A stretch of 15,879 nucleotides of DNA from RBG-16-66-20 sp035499575 (lineage in GTDB: Bacteria > Pseudomonadota > Gammaproteobacteria > Burkholderiales > SG8-39), in assembly GCA_035499575.1 (NCBI GenBank), contig DATJYN010000083.1, forward strand, positions 1 to 15,879. Reading direction: 5' to 3'. The notes under the pieces are model-generated. The model was not told the origin of the DNA and made no database searches. It saw only the letters and a list, made by a program, of their open reading frames with translations. Position numbers and translations under genes: made by a program. Positions 15,762 through 15,879 of the stretch are shown here, piece by piece (position 1 is the first letter of the stretch; each line of letters starts with the position of its first letter).

Positions 15762-15879
15762 TCAGACCCTGTCGATGTTGCGTTCGCCGAACAGGCCTTC
15801 CGGGCGCACCAGCAGGAACAGCAGCGCGAGCACGTAGGCAAACCAGTTCTCTATGCCGCCGCCGGCAAGGTCGAAAACC
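15762..15879 (-). CDS. livH: ABC transporter permease LivH, C-terminal fragment cut by window edge
   Basis: The - strand frame ending at the TGA of 15762-15764 is open to the window end and gives 38 residues: a short hydrophobic span WFAYVLALLFLLVRPEGLFG followed by a basic tail ending NIDRV. The VRPEGLFGE ending just after the last membrane segment is the usual C-terminus of LivH-type permeases. Most of the gene lies to the right of the window. It ends two bases before the livM start, as in standard livHM pairs. A livG gene is expected further upstream, since only livF is seen here. Confidence 0.85.
   Translation of the reverse strand, partial: VFDLAGGGIENWFAYVLALLFLLVRPEGLFGERNIDRV

Overview
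The window is GC-rich, densely packed chromosomal DNA, most likely from a betaproteobacterium (Burkholderiales/Rhodocyclales-like). That guess rests on the leucine-catabolic gene order with an embedded carbonic anhydrase, the liv-type ABC operon with a PaaK-like ligase, and protein signatures such as the long basic LivF tail. Genus cannot be fixed from sequence alone. There are 17 protein genes, two of them cut by the window edges. No RNA genes, insertion sequences, CRISPR arrays or gene-free stretches over 300 bases were seen; the longest gap is about 60 bases.

Region 1 (1-9797, + strand) is one tight liu (leucine/isovalerate) operon. Its order is isovaleryl-CoA dehydrogenase (5' end missing), beta-carbonic anhydrase, a nitronate-monooxygenase-family flavoprotein, thiolase, a small hotdog thioesterase, methylcrotonyl-CoA carboxylase beta, methylglutaconyl-CoA hydratase, methylcrotonyl-CoA carboxylase alpha (biotin protein), HMG-CoA lyase and a four-cysteine DUF1289 protein. 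Nearly every junction is a start/stop overlap (ATGA or GTGA) or a gap of a few bases, so the genes should be co-transcribed and translationally coupled. Together they take isovaleryl-CoA to acetyl-CoA plus acetoacetate; the thiolase can cleave acetoacetyl-CoA once acetoacetate is activated. The carbonic anhydrase plausibly supplies bicarbonate to the carboxylase.

Region 2 (9759-11204) holds a crotonase-family gene on the - strand and a DsbA-fold HCCA-isomerase-like gene on the + strand. They diverge with only 33 bases between start codons. The crotonase overlaps the end of the liu operon tail-to-tail by 39 bases, and the isomerase overlaps the next operon tail-to-tail by 17 bases.

Region 3 (11188-15879, - strand) is a branched-chain-amino-acid-type (HAAT) ABC transporter operon, read right to left: livH (C-terminal fragment), livM, a periplasmic binding protein, an intrinsic terminator, livF, and a PaaK-family AMP-binding protein. 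livG is not in view and probably lies beyond the right edge. The transporter could import a carboxylic or amino acid substrate that the ligase-like protein then handles, but the substrate cannot be read from sequence.

Most of the window is ordinary metabolism. The points most worth a second look are the terminator sitting between the binding-protein gene and livF, with its T-tract running into a decoy ATG; the PaaK-like protein that lacks the nucleotide-binding P-loop; and the carbonic anhydrase, flavoprotein and thioesterase guests inside the liu operon. No clearly new biological system was found.
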